In this document: one piece after another, positions 36,728 to 48,319 of the stretch
Position numbering within the stretch: position 1 is the first letter of the stretch
Layout of the letters: the number at the start of each line of letters is the position of its first letter
NCBI GenBank assembly: GCA_918026815.1
Contig: CAKJVC010000151.1
Location: forward strand, 291,935 to 355,934
DNA length: 64,000 nt
Source of the DNA: Chalara sp. BL73
Taxonomy: Eukaryota; Ascomycota; Leotiomycetes; Helotiales
Direction: 5' to 3'
Translations under genes and position numbers: made by a program
Notes under the pieces: model-generated
Database searches by the model: none
Told to the model about the DNA's origin: nothing
The model's input: only the letters and a program-made list of their open reading frames with translations

Positions 36728-39700
36728 ATGTGGCAACCGGATCTGCCTCGACCTCTGCTTGCTATACTTGCGATCATTTTTTTCACACATGCTATTAACG
36801 TAACTGATTCGCTATTTCCACCCAACAATGCTTCGAACGGTATGGCGGTCGGATGGAAAGGCACATCAGATGAAACCAGCGTTACAGAAAAAGCGCAGCC
36901 TCCCGATATTGAGGATCCAATTTTTCAGCTCAACGGTACATTCATTCTCCAGAACCCAGAGAAGGATAGCACCACGCGCCCACTCTTGCCACTTCCCCCT
37001 CAAGATATTGCAACATGGCAGACATTAGCTTTTGGTTCCTTTCTAGGAAACTTGTCAGGATATATAGCTACCCTGAACCAGAGTTCAGATGAAACTTCTA
37101 CTCTTTCCATCAACGTTACCTCATTAACACCAGAGGAGAAAAGAAGCGTCCAAAGTTTTGCAGTCAAGCAGATCTTAAATTCCCGCCGATTCAATACGCT
37201 TGCAACCCGCGCGCTTGAATTCGCGCAATGGGCCGACAAGTGTGGCTGCCCTAATTTCTGGTGGTTGAATGGGCTACCTTTGGAACGTAAGTGACAAAAC
37301 TTGTTGCTCATACTGTCGCGACGCAATCTAATTGTCAGTACTAATGTACTGCTCTAGAGTGTGGCCCTGTAGAGATTCAAGAAGTAGTCGGGGGCCATTG
37401 CTACTGTTGCCCAAAGGGACAGTTGTGTGTGCAAGCCGAAACAACACGGCGAGGATGCTGGAAGAGGCAAGAGCCAATACCTCCGGTGATCGTTCCCCCA
37501 AGAAATGGAGGCGGTCCATCTGGGAAGAAATGCAGTGATGGTAATCACTTTTGCGACAAAGCAGGTAAGGGATGGAAGAGTTCTACAGTAACAACGCGTA
37601 ACTGATATCCACCAACCAGACTGTTGTGGGAAAGGATGCATGAAAGTAGGTTGGAAATGCTGCACCGGGTCATCGCCGCAAATAGCCTGTCCCCCTGGTA
37701 AGTGTCCTTAATATTCCCAAGCGAGATACGGAGAAAATGTTCGAGCTACACGTTACTAAGCGCAACCATCAGATCATTATTGTGGTACAGACCCAAACAC
37801 CAAAAAACCCACCTGTGTTTCTGTCAACGGGTTTCTTTGTGGCGACGGAACGTATATATTCCCAAAGATGCACCCATGTTTTTAAAGATCTAACGTTGTT
37901 AATAGGAGAAGATCGCTGTGTCCTTGGAGCAGCAGTTGTTGTGGGGCTAGATGGTTAGTTTCTTAGTTCAATGAAAGTTAATTGCTGACAGACTACCAGC
38001 GTGCCGCCCGGTGGATCATGCTGTCCCGGTGACAAGCACGTCTGCCCTGCACACTCGTACTGTTGGCAGTAAGTCTGGTGAATCCACCTGCTATTTAGAA
38101 TCATGATATTCACCAGTCTAGGTGGGGTAAGTATTGTATACCTAATCAGAATCGGGTTTGTGAGTGGGGTGACTCGGTAGGTATTTGCCGTTGGGATGAA
38201 TGGTGCTGCGGGGGAAAGTGGTGAGTTGATTTAGAAGTCTCCTTATTACTTTGTTGCGGCGCTTTGACTAATATACCGATCTAGTGGCGGACAGTTCCAA
38301 AAGTGCTGTCCTGGTGAAGGTGCAATATGCTGGAACGACCAAGTCTGCTGTGGAGACAAGTGCTGTCCTGCAGGGTATATTATCTATTTCTTAAACTCGT
38401 CGCTTTTGGAGTTTTTCATAGTCAGTGCTGACAGCCTGTTAGGAATACTTGCTGTAATGGACAATGTTTCAACACGAACGGTGAAGGATCCTGCTGTGGC
38501 TCTGGAGCTTGTCCACCGACGCACAAATGTTGTGGTGGCAATTGTATCTGGAATGACTGGCAATGTTGCGATAATGGCGGGCTTGGTTGTGCACCGGGGA
38601 CATATTGCTGTGGAGGAGGATGTTGTCCACATGGCCGAAATTGCGCCAATGGACAGTGCCTTGACCCTGGAGTATCTCAGTGGTAAGTTGCGACACCTTC
38701 ATCATTCAGAATATCATTCCACAGAAGCAACTTGACTTATATACCCCATGCAGTGATGATGGTCATCGATGTTTCAACAATCAATGGTGCTGCGGTGCCA
38801 CGGTGAGTATAGACCTCTAGGAACTGGATCTGACCCAAAATCTGATTAACTTCCAGTGTGGTGGACCGGGAGGCAACGGGGATACTTGCTGCTGGAACGC
38901 CAATAAAAATCAACTGTATAAGTGTGATGCTGGAACTCAATGCTGCGGTGACGGGTGCTGCAAAAATGGACAAACTTGTCAGCAAGGCAGATGTTTTGAG
39001 GCAGGACAGACTCTTTGGTATGATTCATTGCCCTTTATCACCCTTACTAAGAACTTCTGGTATTCGCAATTCTGCTATCCAGTAGCTAACAAATGTTTCA
39101 AATAGTCTGGCAGGTCATATATGTGATGGTGGCAAATGGTGCTGTGGACAAACAGGAAGTCGATCTCTTCAGAATTGTTGCTCCACACTAACATGGCTAT
39201 AGTGTGGCGGACCAGGGGCGAATGGAGACCAATGCTGTTCGCACGTTGACAGAGGGGGCGAGTTCAAATGTGATGTGGGGTCCTCGTGCTGTGGTACTGG
39301 CTGTTGTCCTGCTGGTCGCGAATGTGCAGATGGTGTCTGCCTTGAAACTGGCGTTCACAAATGTCCTGATGGTCACTTTTGTTCAGGTGATAAGTGGTGC
39401 TGTGGAGATAGTGTAAGTGCTTTACAAAGTAGCTACGAGACCAACGTTGACCAAAATAGTGCGGCGGACCTGGAAATAGCGGCGATCAATGCTGTTGGAG
39501 CCAAACTCAGAACAAAGAATTCAAATGTAACCCTGGCAGTAATTGCTGTGGAGATGGCTGCTGTCCCACTGGACAGAAATGTTTAAATGGAGAGTGTTTA
39601 CCGCCTGGGGTTGAACGATGGTAAGAAGCCTCCCTTCTACATGCCAGCTTTGTCGCTTGCTATCAGATACTAATTAATCCTGGCTAGTGCACTCGATAAT

Positions 39701-41437
39701 CATCTTTGTACAAATGGAACATGGTGCTGCGGTGCGTCCGTAAGTGAATATAAAGACTCTCTCCAGAGCAATAATTTTCATATTCCGAGATAGCTGACAT
39801 TCATGTAGTGTGGTGGTCCTGGTGCAAACGGTGAGTCCTGCTGCTGGAGTGATTCCAGAGGCCAGGAGTTTAAATGCGGACCTGACACAACGTGCTGCGG
39901 TGATTCGTGTGCATCTGCTACAGAAAACTGTTGCCGAGCGTCTTTGACCGGGCCCACCTTTCCCTGCGCAAAAGATCGGAACTGTTGTGGGGGTAAGCTC
40001 TTCTTATCCATTCACTTTGGACCAAGTATTGATGGCTGTGGCGACTAGATAAATGCTGTCCAGACGGTCAAGGATGCTGCACAGGTAAGTTTTGGGCTCT
40101 GTTCATGTTTATGATCATACTAAGGACTCGAGATAACAAATGCTGTGTCATTCCACACCCGAACCCAGGTATTGATTTATGGAGCCACGACGGATGCTAT
40201 GTGGATAACGCAGAGCACATACTGGGAGAAGTCTTCAAGGACTATTCAGGTATGACCGTAGAAAACTGTCTGCGTGTCCATGCAGCGAAGTACAAATATG
40301 CGGGCTTAGAGTATGGAGGGTAGGTCAAAAACTGCTGTCGTTTCGCAATTGAACTGACAGAAAACAGTGAATGCTTCTACGGCAACGAACTTTCCAGCGC
40401 AGCTCTACACATGGAATTTGGATGTGACATGGGGTGTGCTGGCAACACCAGCGAGGCATGTGGTGGTGCATTTCGAATGAACCTATATCAGAACCTAGGC
40501 TATGTCCCACCACCTGTGCCAAATCCAGGAGAAGGGAACTTTCAACTACGCGGATGTCACACAGACAGCACTAGTGAGCGTGCGCTAGAGTTTTCTATCA
40601 TCGACTATAGCGCTATGACTGTTGCAAAGTGTCTTGAAACTGCTAGGAAGTACAAGTATGCTGGGGTAGAGTTTTATGGAGAGTGCTACTACGGTAACAC
40701 GCTGTCTTCTTCAACGACTGCTGTCGCTTCTGGCTGTGATACCGCTTGTGCTGGCAACCAAAAAGAAATCTGTGGTGGGAACAGCTTCTTGACCCTTTAT
40801 GAAAATCCCAACTGGGTATTTGTTCCCGATATAAACCCTGGGGTTGGCGAGTTCGTCTTTATTGGGTGTTATACAGACGAATCAGAGTGGCGAGCATTAG
40901 ACAACTCGACAATTGACTACACTGGGATGACGGTTTCCAATTGCCTTAACATAGCTGCTGGACATTTGTACGCAAGTCTAGAGTATTACGGGTGAGTAAA
41001 AGTTTGATCAAGCTCGGGCCTTTCTAATACTGTACTGTAGGGAATGCTACTATGGCGACGTTCTTGAACTTGGTTCTGAGCCTGCTTCTGTAGATAAGTG
41101 CACTACTCCCTGCGCTGGCAATGGCACTGAGTCATGCGGCGGTAGTGGGTTCATTGCTCTCTACCAAAATACTGGATTCATAGTCGCAGACACACCAGAT
41201 GAAGAAATGATTCCCCTAGCCCAAGAGCTTGACGAAAATCTGAAGGCTTTTCATGCTGCGTTAGAGGAGCTGATCGCTGCGATTAATGAATACAACGCGG
41301 CCGTCGAAGGATCTGAGATGGAAAAGAGGCAGCCACGGCCGATTGATATTGCGCGAGTTCGCGTTGCTTTAGGGATCGTTCAAGCTGCTTTGAGACTACT
41401 TAGTGAGCATCTAAGTGCGCAAAGAACTACGTTGTGA
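36728..41437 (+). CDS. secreted cysteine-rich multi-module protein with three WSC domains, 20 exons
   Basis: Inferred exon ends: 36728-37286, 37358-37564, 37620-37697, 37773-37851, 37906-37953, 38000-38068, 38122-38220, 38285-38374, 38443-38682, 38754-38802, 38857-39017, 39106-39154, 39203-39412, 39460-39620, 39688-39739, 39809-39992, 40049-40084, 40133-40319, 40368-40991, 41041-41437. The sum is 3,579 nt, divisible by three, giving 1,192 residues. An N-terminal helix (LLAILAIIFFTHA) is a likely signal peptide. Residues about 187-790 are repeated modules with CC, CCG and CPxG patterns. Residues about 800-1110 hold three WSC domains (KYKYAGVEFYGECYYG, CAGNxxExCGG). WSC domains bind cell-wall glycans, so the protein probably acts at the wall. 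One junction is abnormal: the donor after 39154 reads GGAAGT, so that copy of the gene may be damaged. Confidence 0.8.
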
Positions 41438-41893
41438 CTGCTAACCATCTCACCACTTCAGGATTCAGGTATAGAGTGATGCTCAGAATGTTAAATAATC
41501 GAAGTACTCGAGAATATATACCCCTTGTAAGTGGCCTTATATGCTCAGATGTCTCATTGTTTTTAACGGGTCAAAGAACAGAATAGTGAGAGATAATTAT
41601 GGGCGAGTCCTGTTCCAAGCCAGTGAGTACTGTCTAGTGCACTCAATATAATCAGGGTCTATAATAACCTCATTTCGTAGCCCAGAATATGATTCGGGAC
41701 GCAAGACCGCTCCTCAGTTACTCGGTTGTCAGCTCGTTAGTAAGACCGGCAATCCTGAAGATTACTGCAACGGTATGAACTTTCTTAGTTGGCGGGTAAC
41801 GATACAATCACTGACAGTACTGACAGCTGGCCGCGCTAGCAAGCATTTGTAGGTATCTCTACTTGACCTATAGTCTTTGCCAGGTGAAGTAAT
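41438..41893. other. gap between WSC gene and patatin-like locus
   Basis: No recognised coding sequence. The first exon of the following locus may begin here, but I could not find its ATG. Confidence 0.35.
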
Positions 41894-43290
41894 GTGCCTA
41901 CTAAGCGGATTCCTCCCTCTCTAGTGCCTTTTTCGTCCGGTTTGCTTGGAGAGTTAAGGCTTTGGTTTGCAGTGGCTGGAACTCCTACCTCACCTCATCC
42001 GCCATTGTCAACGCTACATGGGGTAGGGTTGAGATTTTATGGTGTCCTATCACTGGGTACGAGCAGCCTGAGTAATTGACAGCTTGGTATCAATCAAGCC
42101 GCTAACCGCCAATAGATGGCGGTGACATCCGGGCTTACTCTCAAATCATCATACTTGATCGAATAATGTCTCTTGTTCAGGCAGCTAAAGAGCTCGAAGA
42201 CAAACCAAAGCCGTTCCAGTATTTCAAGCTAATGGGTGGGAGTGGAACAGGCGGGTATGTTCCCCCGTCATTCATTCAAGTTCGTGTGACCGTTAATTAA
42301 TTCCACTCAGCTTGAATGCAATTCTGCTTGGACAGCGACAATTTTCCACGGACGAAGCTATTGCGTTCTGGAAGTCACGATCGCTTGGCGGGGCAGCGGT
42401 TGGCATCCCAGATTCAGAAAATGCTCTGAGTCAGAAGATATGGGCCGAACGAACACGCCTCACGAACACTGTACTTCTTACTCGTCTGTGTCTTGATATC
42501 CCTTCTCACTGGCAGAGCATGATGGAGGATGATGAACCAGCCTGTAAAACGTTCGTGTATCTTGTAAATCCGCAGATCTGAGGGGATTGTCTGCTAATGA
42601 GCACGGTTGTGTTTAGATTTACAACCACGGTTACTGATCCGGGGCTCATTCCCAGTGCAATGCTTCCTAGATTAATTAGAAACTACCAATCACGAACTCC
42701 AGCCGGAGAGACTGACATCGCCAACGCCTGCCAAATTACGGTAACTGACCAACAATATCATGTCGGCCTCGAGTACCAATACTTCAACCCGGATGTGAAG
42801 GAAATTAGATACGGAGCTATGCATGGTATTAACAACCCTATGGAAGAACTTCTCTTCGAGAAATCAGAGATCGGGGATCTAAATCAGCTCATACAGATTC
42901 AACTAAGTATAGGTGCCGGTGGTACTGGTGCGTATGGAATTCAGATGCCCTCTCATCCACTCTCACCCGAGGCGTGGTTAGCTTTCACGAGGGCTATCAA
43001 TATGGACACCGAGGCAGTGCATCAAGAGCAAAGACTTACCGGGAATCTGTTGTACTTTCGTCTCAATGTCTTGAATGGCTTGTCTCCTGATATTGAGATG
43101 GGAAGAGGAAACGCTATAGAATGGATCGAGTAAGCCAGCCCCATCCTTCGGAAATACTGTTACTTTGCTTTCTACAAGTGAAATAAATGCCTTGCTGACC
43201 CGAACTAGAGAGAAAACCAAGGCATATATGAACGGCCCAGGTGCTGTATCTATTGCTGCTATTGCGGCAATACTTTCAGTGGAAATTTGA
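41894..43290 (+). pseudogene. patatin-like paralogue, catalytic residues lost, probably broken
   Basis: A first coding block ends LRFYGVLSL at about 42056 and splices (GTACGA...CCAATAG) to DGGDIRAYSQIIILDRIMSL, then FKLMGGSGTGG, an intron, and LNAILLGQ at 42312. A later block has GAMHGINNPMEE and LSIGAGGTGAYG, and a last exon after an ACTAG acceptor ends at 43290 with a hydrophobic ISIAAIAAIL-like tail. As in the gene at 33829-35038, the nucleophile motif is GSGTG (Ser to Gly) and the DGG Asp is missing. I find no ATG in the first block and no splice pair that keeps frame around 42555-42600, so the copy is probably a pseudogene. Opposite orientation to its relative. Confidence 0.55.
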
Positions 43291-44038
43291 TTTAGCTAGA
43301 TGTTGCGAAAGAGAACTCTTCGTTTGCTGAAGCACTATTGCGCTTTATATTGTGGCACTAGATTTAGACGCAAAATTAAGGGGAAAGCTTCTTTTTTAAA
43401 TGGTGGTATTTATTTACAAGTCGCGGGACACGTTACTGGTTATCAAACCACGTCAACTCGCTCCCTCCTTCTTTCTTCCTTTTCATCAGCCATAGCCCTT
43501 CGCTGCTAGATCGACAGTTTGATTGATTGATTGATCTGTTTTACGTTCTGGCGGGGGGTACGATGCAAGTGCTTTGCAAGTGCTACATGGCCCCCTAAGC
43601 TCCGAAACCGAAGAAAAGACGCTAGAGGATGCGCCTCTAGTAAGGTATAGTCTTTCGACTTTAGGTATATACAGATACTAGCGTTGTGCCCTAACTGCTA
43701 GCATGAAAAGCGATAAAATAGAAAATCTAGGTGAATACAAAGACAATCTAAAGCATGCCGGCGCCTTCCTCTTTTGCGCTGCCCTCCTACGCCTTTTGGC
43801 CTCAGCAACAGTCTATTATGTGTGTAGTGGTACAATAAGAAAGTAAAGTAAAATACAAAGAAAGCTTAGTTTGACCTGGGTAAGTATAGCGAGGAAAATT
43901 TTTCGAAAAAACGAGTGTTTTTCTACCATTGTGTAAGGTGCCAGACCACGGGTAGAGTAACTAGTCTAGTAAGTGCGGAATGATCTATTGTATCAATTGT
44001 AGTATTATGACGCATACAGAACACAAACTATTCTCTAC
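43291..44038. other. gap with TGAT microsatellite and hairpin segment
   Basis: A TGAT repeat at about 43521-43536 precedes a GC-rich block with hairpin CTAGAGGATGCGCCTCTAG (about 43622-43640). The layout resembles 10095-10240. No gene is visible. Confidence 0.4.
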
Positions 44039-44232
44039 TGTTGGTATCACGGGCTTACCTTCCACGGGGCAAAAGGCGCAGCTCTACTTTGTAGGCCACG
44101 CTCTTGCTCTTGATGGATATGGTAATGATTGTTGTTGTATTAGGTTTTACTCTAGATTCTACAAAATGGGGGTTGTGCGGACCACGTGACCTGGTGGGTC
44201 GTATGTGGATCCGTAAACCCCTACTTCCTACA
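44039..44232 (+). mobile_element. solo LTR, family A copy 2
   Basis: The 194-bp TG...CA sequence has an exact 5-bp target duplication TCTAC at 44034-44038 and 44233-44237. It is nearly identical to copy 1 at 28147, so insertion was recent. Confidence 0.9.
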
Positions 44233-44414
44233 TCTACTGTACTACTCTTGTTCTTCACCCCTCCTTATAGCTTTCGATACGCCACCGGCTCCTTACGTGG
44301 CGTGTCGCATGTGTGTGGCATATAAGTGGGTCGGGATCGACCCCTGTCTGGACCCTGACACCTTTTTTATGGTATACGAAGAAGAGGCCTTGCATAAGAG
44401 TATAAAGAAGCTTA

Positions 44415-44870
44415 CAATATTAAAAACCTTGTTCATCCTGCGCAAATTCTATTGAAGGTATTTGGGCTATTATCAAGCAACGGTTGCGTCGTAGAATCTT
44501 TGATTCGGAGGAAGAAATAAAGGAAGCTTTACGGGAAGAATAAGCCAGCATTACTATGGAAAAGATACGGGATCGCATCGCCGATATGCCTAGAAGATGC
44601 GCAGCCCTTATTAAATCAGGTGGAGGGCCCATTAGAGGGAATAAGTGGTAGTGTTGCGTTAGAATTAGAGCATATATTGATTATTTACCTCTTCTTGATT
44701 TTGGTGTGGCTGGCCCGTGCATACGGGGTACCTACACCCACTATTGAAGCCAAGTATCTGGTTAAGGCAAAAGGTGTTCGCTTAAAGCACTGATTATAGC
44801 TAAGTGAAAGCTCCAAGAATGTAAGCGATTAAATCCCTTGCTAGCGTAGTTACAACAAATAACCGCTGTA
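44415..44870 (+). pseudogene. Tc1/mariner (DDE_3) transposase 3' end with terminal repeat
   Basis: From 44451 one frame reads IEGIWAIIKQRLRRRIFDSE, LREE, a TAA, then ITMEKIRDRIADMPRRC and a GGGPIRGNKW end at 44651, the C-terminus of mariner-type transposases after the second catalytic Asp region. Just upstream HPAQ-like residues appear in another frame. About 190 bp downstream the element closes with CTAGCGTAGTTACAACAAAT and a TA at 44869-44870, the same terminal repeat as the MITE at 243-444. The 5' part is missing, replaced by the region next to the family A LTR. Confidence 0.65.
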
Positions 44871-44880
44871 CCTTCGTACA

Positions 44881-45080
44881 TATTGCGAATGAACAGGGTA
44901 TATGTAGCATTGCATATACTTCCAAAGACTCAAAAACCAACAATGGGAAAACCAACAATGAGAAAACCAACGAGCCATATGTAGGATTGTATATATTGCG
45001 ATGGAACAGGGTATGTGTAGCATTGCATATACTGCGAAGCGACATAAAAGCCAACAACGGGAAAACCAACCTGAGGTTGA
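44881..45080. repeat. imperfect tandem duplication, period about 113 bp
   Basis: TATTGCGAATGAACAGGGTA at 44881 recurs as TATTGCGATGGAACAGGGTA at 44994; both copies continue with GTAGCATTGCATATACT and AAAACCAACAA-type blocks. No coding content is recognised. Confidence 0.6.
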
Positions 45081-45432
45081 CTTTTGGGGCATGAACTCCC
45101 TGTAAGTTTCTCGAATACCAACACAAGCCAAAAATGGGCCTGCCTCAACCCCCTCTGCCATTACTAGTGCATTTACGAGGCACCTGGGCTCTTCTCTTTG
45201 GGGATTGAGGCCTGCTTTCTGGTCACTATTGGTTTTCTCACCCATCGAGGGAACTTGAACCTATACCAAAACACATGGAGATATCAAAAATCGCCACTCG
45301 CTCCAAGGCTTTCTCATGTGTCAAGACACCGTTTCAATTATTCGAGGTGTCGTGAACAACTTCAAAAGGCCGAGAAAAGATCCCCACGTTACCCACAACT
45401 CTTACATCCAATACCTAAATGATCAAATTAAC

Positions 45433-47420
45433 ATGATTTCGCTAGAAAATTATCTTCTTTACGTTAGTGCTATTGCGGGAATCTTTACGCACCATACCGT
45501 TTTCATATATGGCGAATGGCATATTCGCGCTCCGAAGATTGTTCTGGCTCATGGAGCAACGTTGCTATGTGCAGCTGGTACAAGAACTTTAACTGGAAAT
45601 TTCGATATATTGAAATATACCCTCTGGTTTGGTGCCGGGTATCTTTCTTCTCTATATGGGAGTATCGGATTGTATCGAGTTTTCTTCCACAGGCTTTCCA
45701 GGGCAAATTTCCCAGGTCCTCTGTACGCTCGAGTATCGAAGATTCCTCATGTCTGGGCATATCGAAACTCAAAAAATCACATCTACTTGGAAAATCTGCG
45801 CAAAAAGTACGGTGATTTTGTAAGAACAGGTAATAATTCTAAATCACCAATATGAATTCCTAACCCGTTGACAACTCAGGTCCAAGCGAAATTACTTGTT
45901 TCCATCCTGATGTCTTTTTCGCTCTAGATGGGCCACGATCAGAATCTGTTAAAACCGACTAGTATGATATTCTCCATCCGAGTAATTCTCTCGTCACCGT
46001 TCGAGACAATAGCGTTCACGCTGTTCTCCGTCGGAAGTGGAATCGAGGTTTCACCGCACCTTGTAAGTGTCACAGAGAATTCCACTGCAATCCATCAGTT
46101 TATATTTCCGTAAGGTCTTACCAAGTATGAACGGAAAATGATCAAACACCTCTATCAACTTGATCATTGTATCGAAGAAGATGCCCTCATCGGCAGATTG
46201 ACAAACATCAAAGACCTCCTATTCTGGTTCTGCACCGATTGTATGGGCGACTTTGTCTTCAACCAACCCTTGGGCCTTCTCAAAAACCAAAAGAAAAGGC
46301 ATATACTCAAAGAACTCAACCGCGCACTATCATTGCTCGGACCCCTAAGTCCCACTCCGTGGCTTCTTCACATCGCCTTCAAACTCTTCCCAGGAGTAAG
46401 TGTTGTCAAAGTCTGGTTTGATGTTATGGAATGGTCTGTAAAGCAGATGGAAAAGAGACTAGAGGTATAGTAATGTCAATTTTGAATTAAAATATCTTTG
46501 AAGCATAACCTTCTTATTTAGATCCCAGAAGAGATGTTCCAGGAAAAGGATTTTGCTCACTATATTTTGGAAGATTTAAAGGCGGAACCGGAGAACCCGG
46601 CATTTCGTCTCGCACTCACAGGGGAAAGTCTATTGGCTGTCGTTGCTGGAAGGTATTTTTGCAATATATCAAACTATAAAGGTTTCCCTAACCAGATTTT
46701 TCACAGCCATCCAGTGGCGGCGAGCTCCATCGGTGTCATTTTCGAGCTGGCAAGGCAACCTAAGCATGCTGAGCAAATATACAAGGAGCTCCAAGAAATT
46801 GAAAGTTCTGACGTCAAAGCGATATCAAAATGCACACACCTTGAGGCTTGTATCAAAGAAGGATTGCGGCTTCATCCAGCACTTATGACGGGTGGTACAC
46901 GGATGACAGGAGATAAGGGATTGACGATTGCTGGGAGGCACATCCCCCCTGGTGTTGCCGTCGTTCCTCCAAGATATATCATTTCTCAAAGTGAGTAATT
47001 CCAAGAAGAGAATGCAAAATGTATCGAAAATTATAACCACAGCATAGGAGAGGACTGTTTTGTCAAAGCGAAAACATTCATTCCTGAACGCTGGACTACG
47101 AAGCTAGAACTAATATTAAATAAAGCAGCATACTCTCCCTTTGGAACGGGTGCGCAAAATCAGGCTTGGTCTTCTATATATTTGCTAAGTCTTTACTAGG
47201 TCACCACAGCTGTGTAGGTAAGAACCTTGGGTTAGATGCAATGAGGATGGTGCTGGCTCATCTCATTGGCAAATATCACATTGCCTTCCCACCAGGAGAG
47301 ACGGGGGAATACATGATCAAAGACTTGAAAGATCAATTCACATTTGACCCAGGAAATTTACGTGTTATTTTCAAACTTCGTGGAGAAAAGAAAGTTGACA
47401 AAATAATACCGGGGGTATGA
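45433..47420 (+). pseudogene. cytochrome P450 with one in-frame stop
   Basis: Seven exons keep frame: 45433-45829, 45880-46062, 46115-46464, 46522-46652, 46707-46990, 47048-47149, 47200-47420 (about 555 residues). The N-terminus has hydrophobic segments and NFPGPLYARVSKIPHVW. P450 landmarks follow: EGLR of the ExxR motif, FIPERW, and the heme loop FGTGHHSCVG with its Cys. The I-helix reads AGSHPVAAS where AGxDTT is normal, so oxygen activation may be impaired. TAG at 45960-45962 replaces an expected Trp codon (TGG) after ESVKTD. Otherwise the gene is complete, so it is a single-hit or recent pseudogene. It lies in an interrupted P450/EthD/P450 group. Confidence 0.75.
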
Positions 47421-48319
47421 TTACATGCGTTGTGTGTGGATGGAACAGAATGAGCTCTAGTAGGCTAGAACTTGGAAGATCTATATGTCGGTTTTAGCGA
47501 TCGAGAACAATTGTAAATTTTCTTTGAATTATATTGTTTTGTTTAATAGCCAAGCACTAATACGTTGGTAAAAACAAAACTAAAATCATAGCTTTTTGTG
47601 TGTTCTAGGTTATGGACGAAATTGCCTTCAAGTAGAAAGGCCAGAAGCTTACTTGTAATTAAAGTCCGTAAACAACTTATAATGCGATAAAAATACGGTA
47701 ATGTAATTGAAAGTTCAGTTCGTAAAGGGGATGATAATTTACTGCTTGGCAGCAGCCTCTGTGATGACTCTGCGCAGTATACACATACCTTAGGCATGCA
47801 GCTGTTAGAACACTTTCAAGGTAGTATCCAACTTACGCAAACTATAGTAATCGTACCACACCCATTAATAAACTAGTTGGGGGGTGGGTGGCACGGTGGA
47901 GGGGGTAGTTACGCGCCGGTCAATTTCTTAGGCAAGACCCCTTCGTGTAAGACTGGATTGATTCTGTTTAATTTACGCCTCTGTAGTGCTTAGATAGGTT
48001 GGAAGGATTGTTAGTTATTGGAAAACCCATGTCAAATGTCAAGAGGGGTAAAAAAAAAACCAACCGGGTAACTCCTGATTAGAACAGATTAATTTGATGA
48101 TTACCTTCTCGTCTTAATAATGCAATGACCTCTTACCCATGTCAATTGTTGAAGGCACCTAGGTATTTAAGACGACCACTCCTGCTACGTAAAAATCCTG
48201 TCAACACATCTACCACTGCTAAAGCTTTCAAACATTGTTGCCCAAAGACAACATACTCTTTTCTTTGGTTTACCTCGCATCTCACATAATACCTCCAAAC
48301 ATAAATCAAACCAGTTAAT
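47421..48319. other. gap, no gene
   Basis: I see G-rich and A-rich tracts (47876-47915, 48051-48060) but no supportable feature. The promoter of the EthD gene is at its right end. Confidence 0.4.

Noticed and set aside
36728..41437. several separate small Cys-rich genes
   Set aside because: No ATG starts or terminators lie between the modules, and all 20 blocks join in frame through GT/AG introns except one donor.
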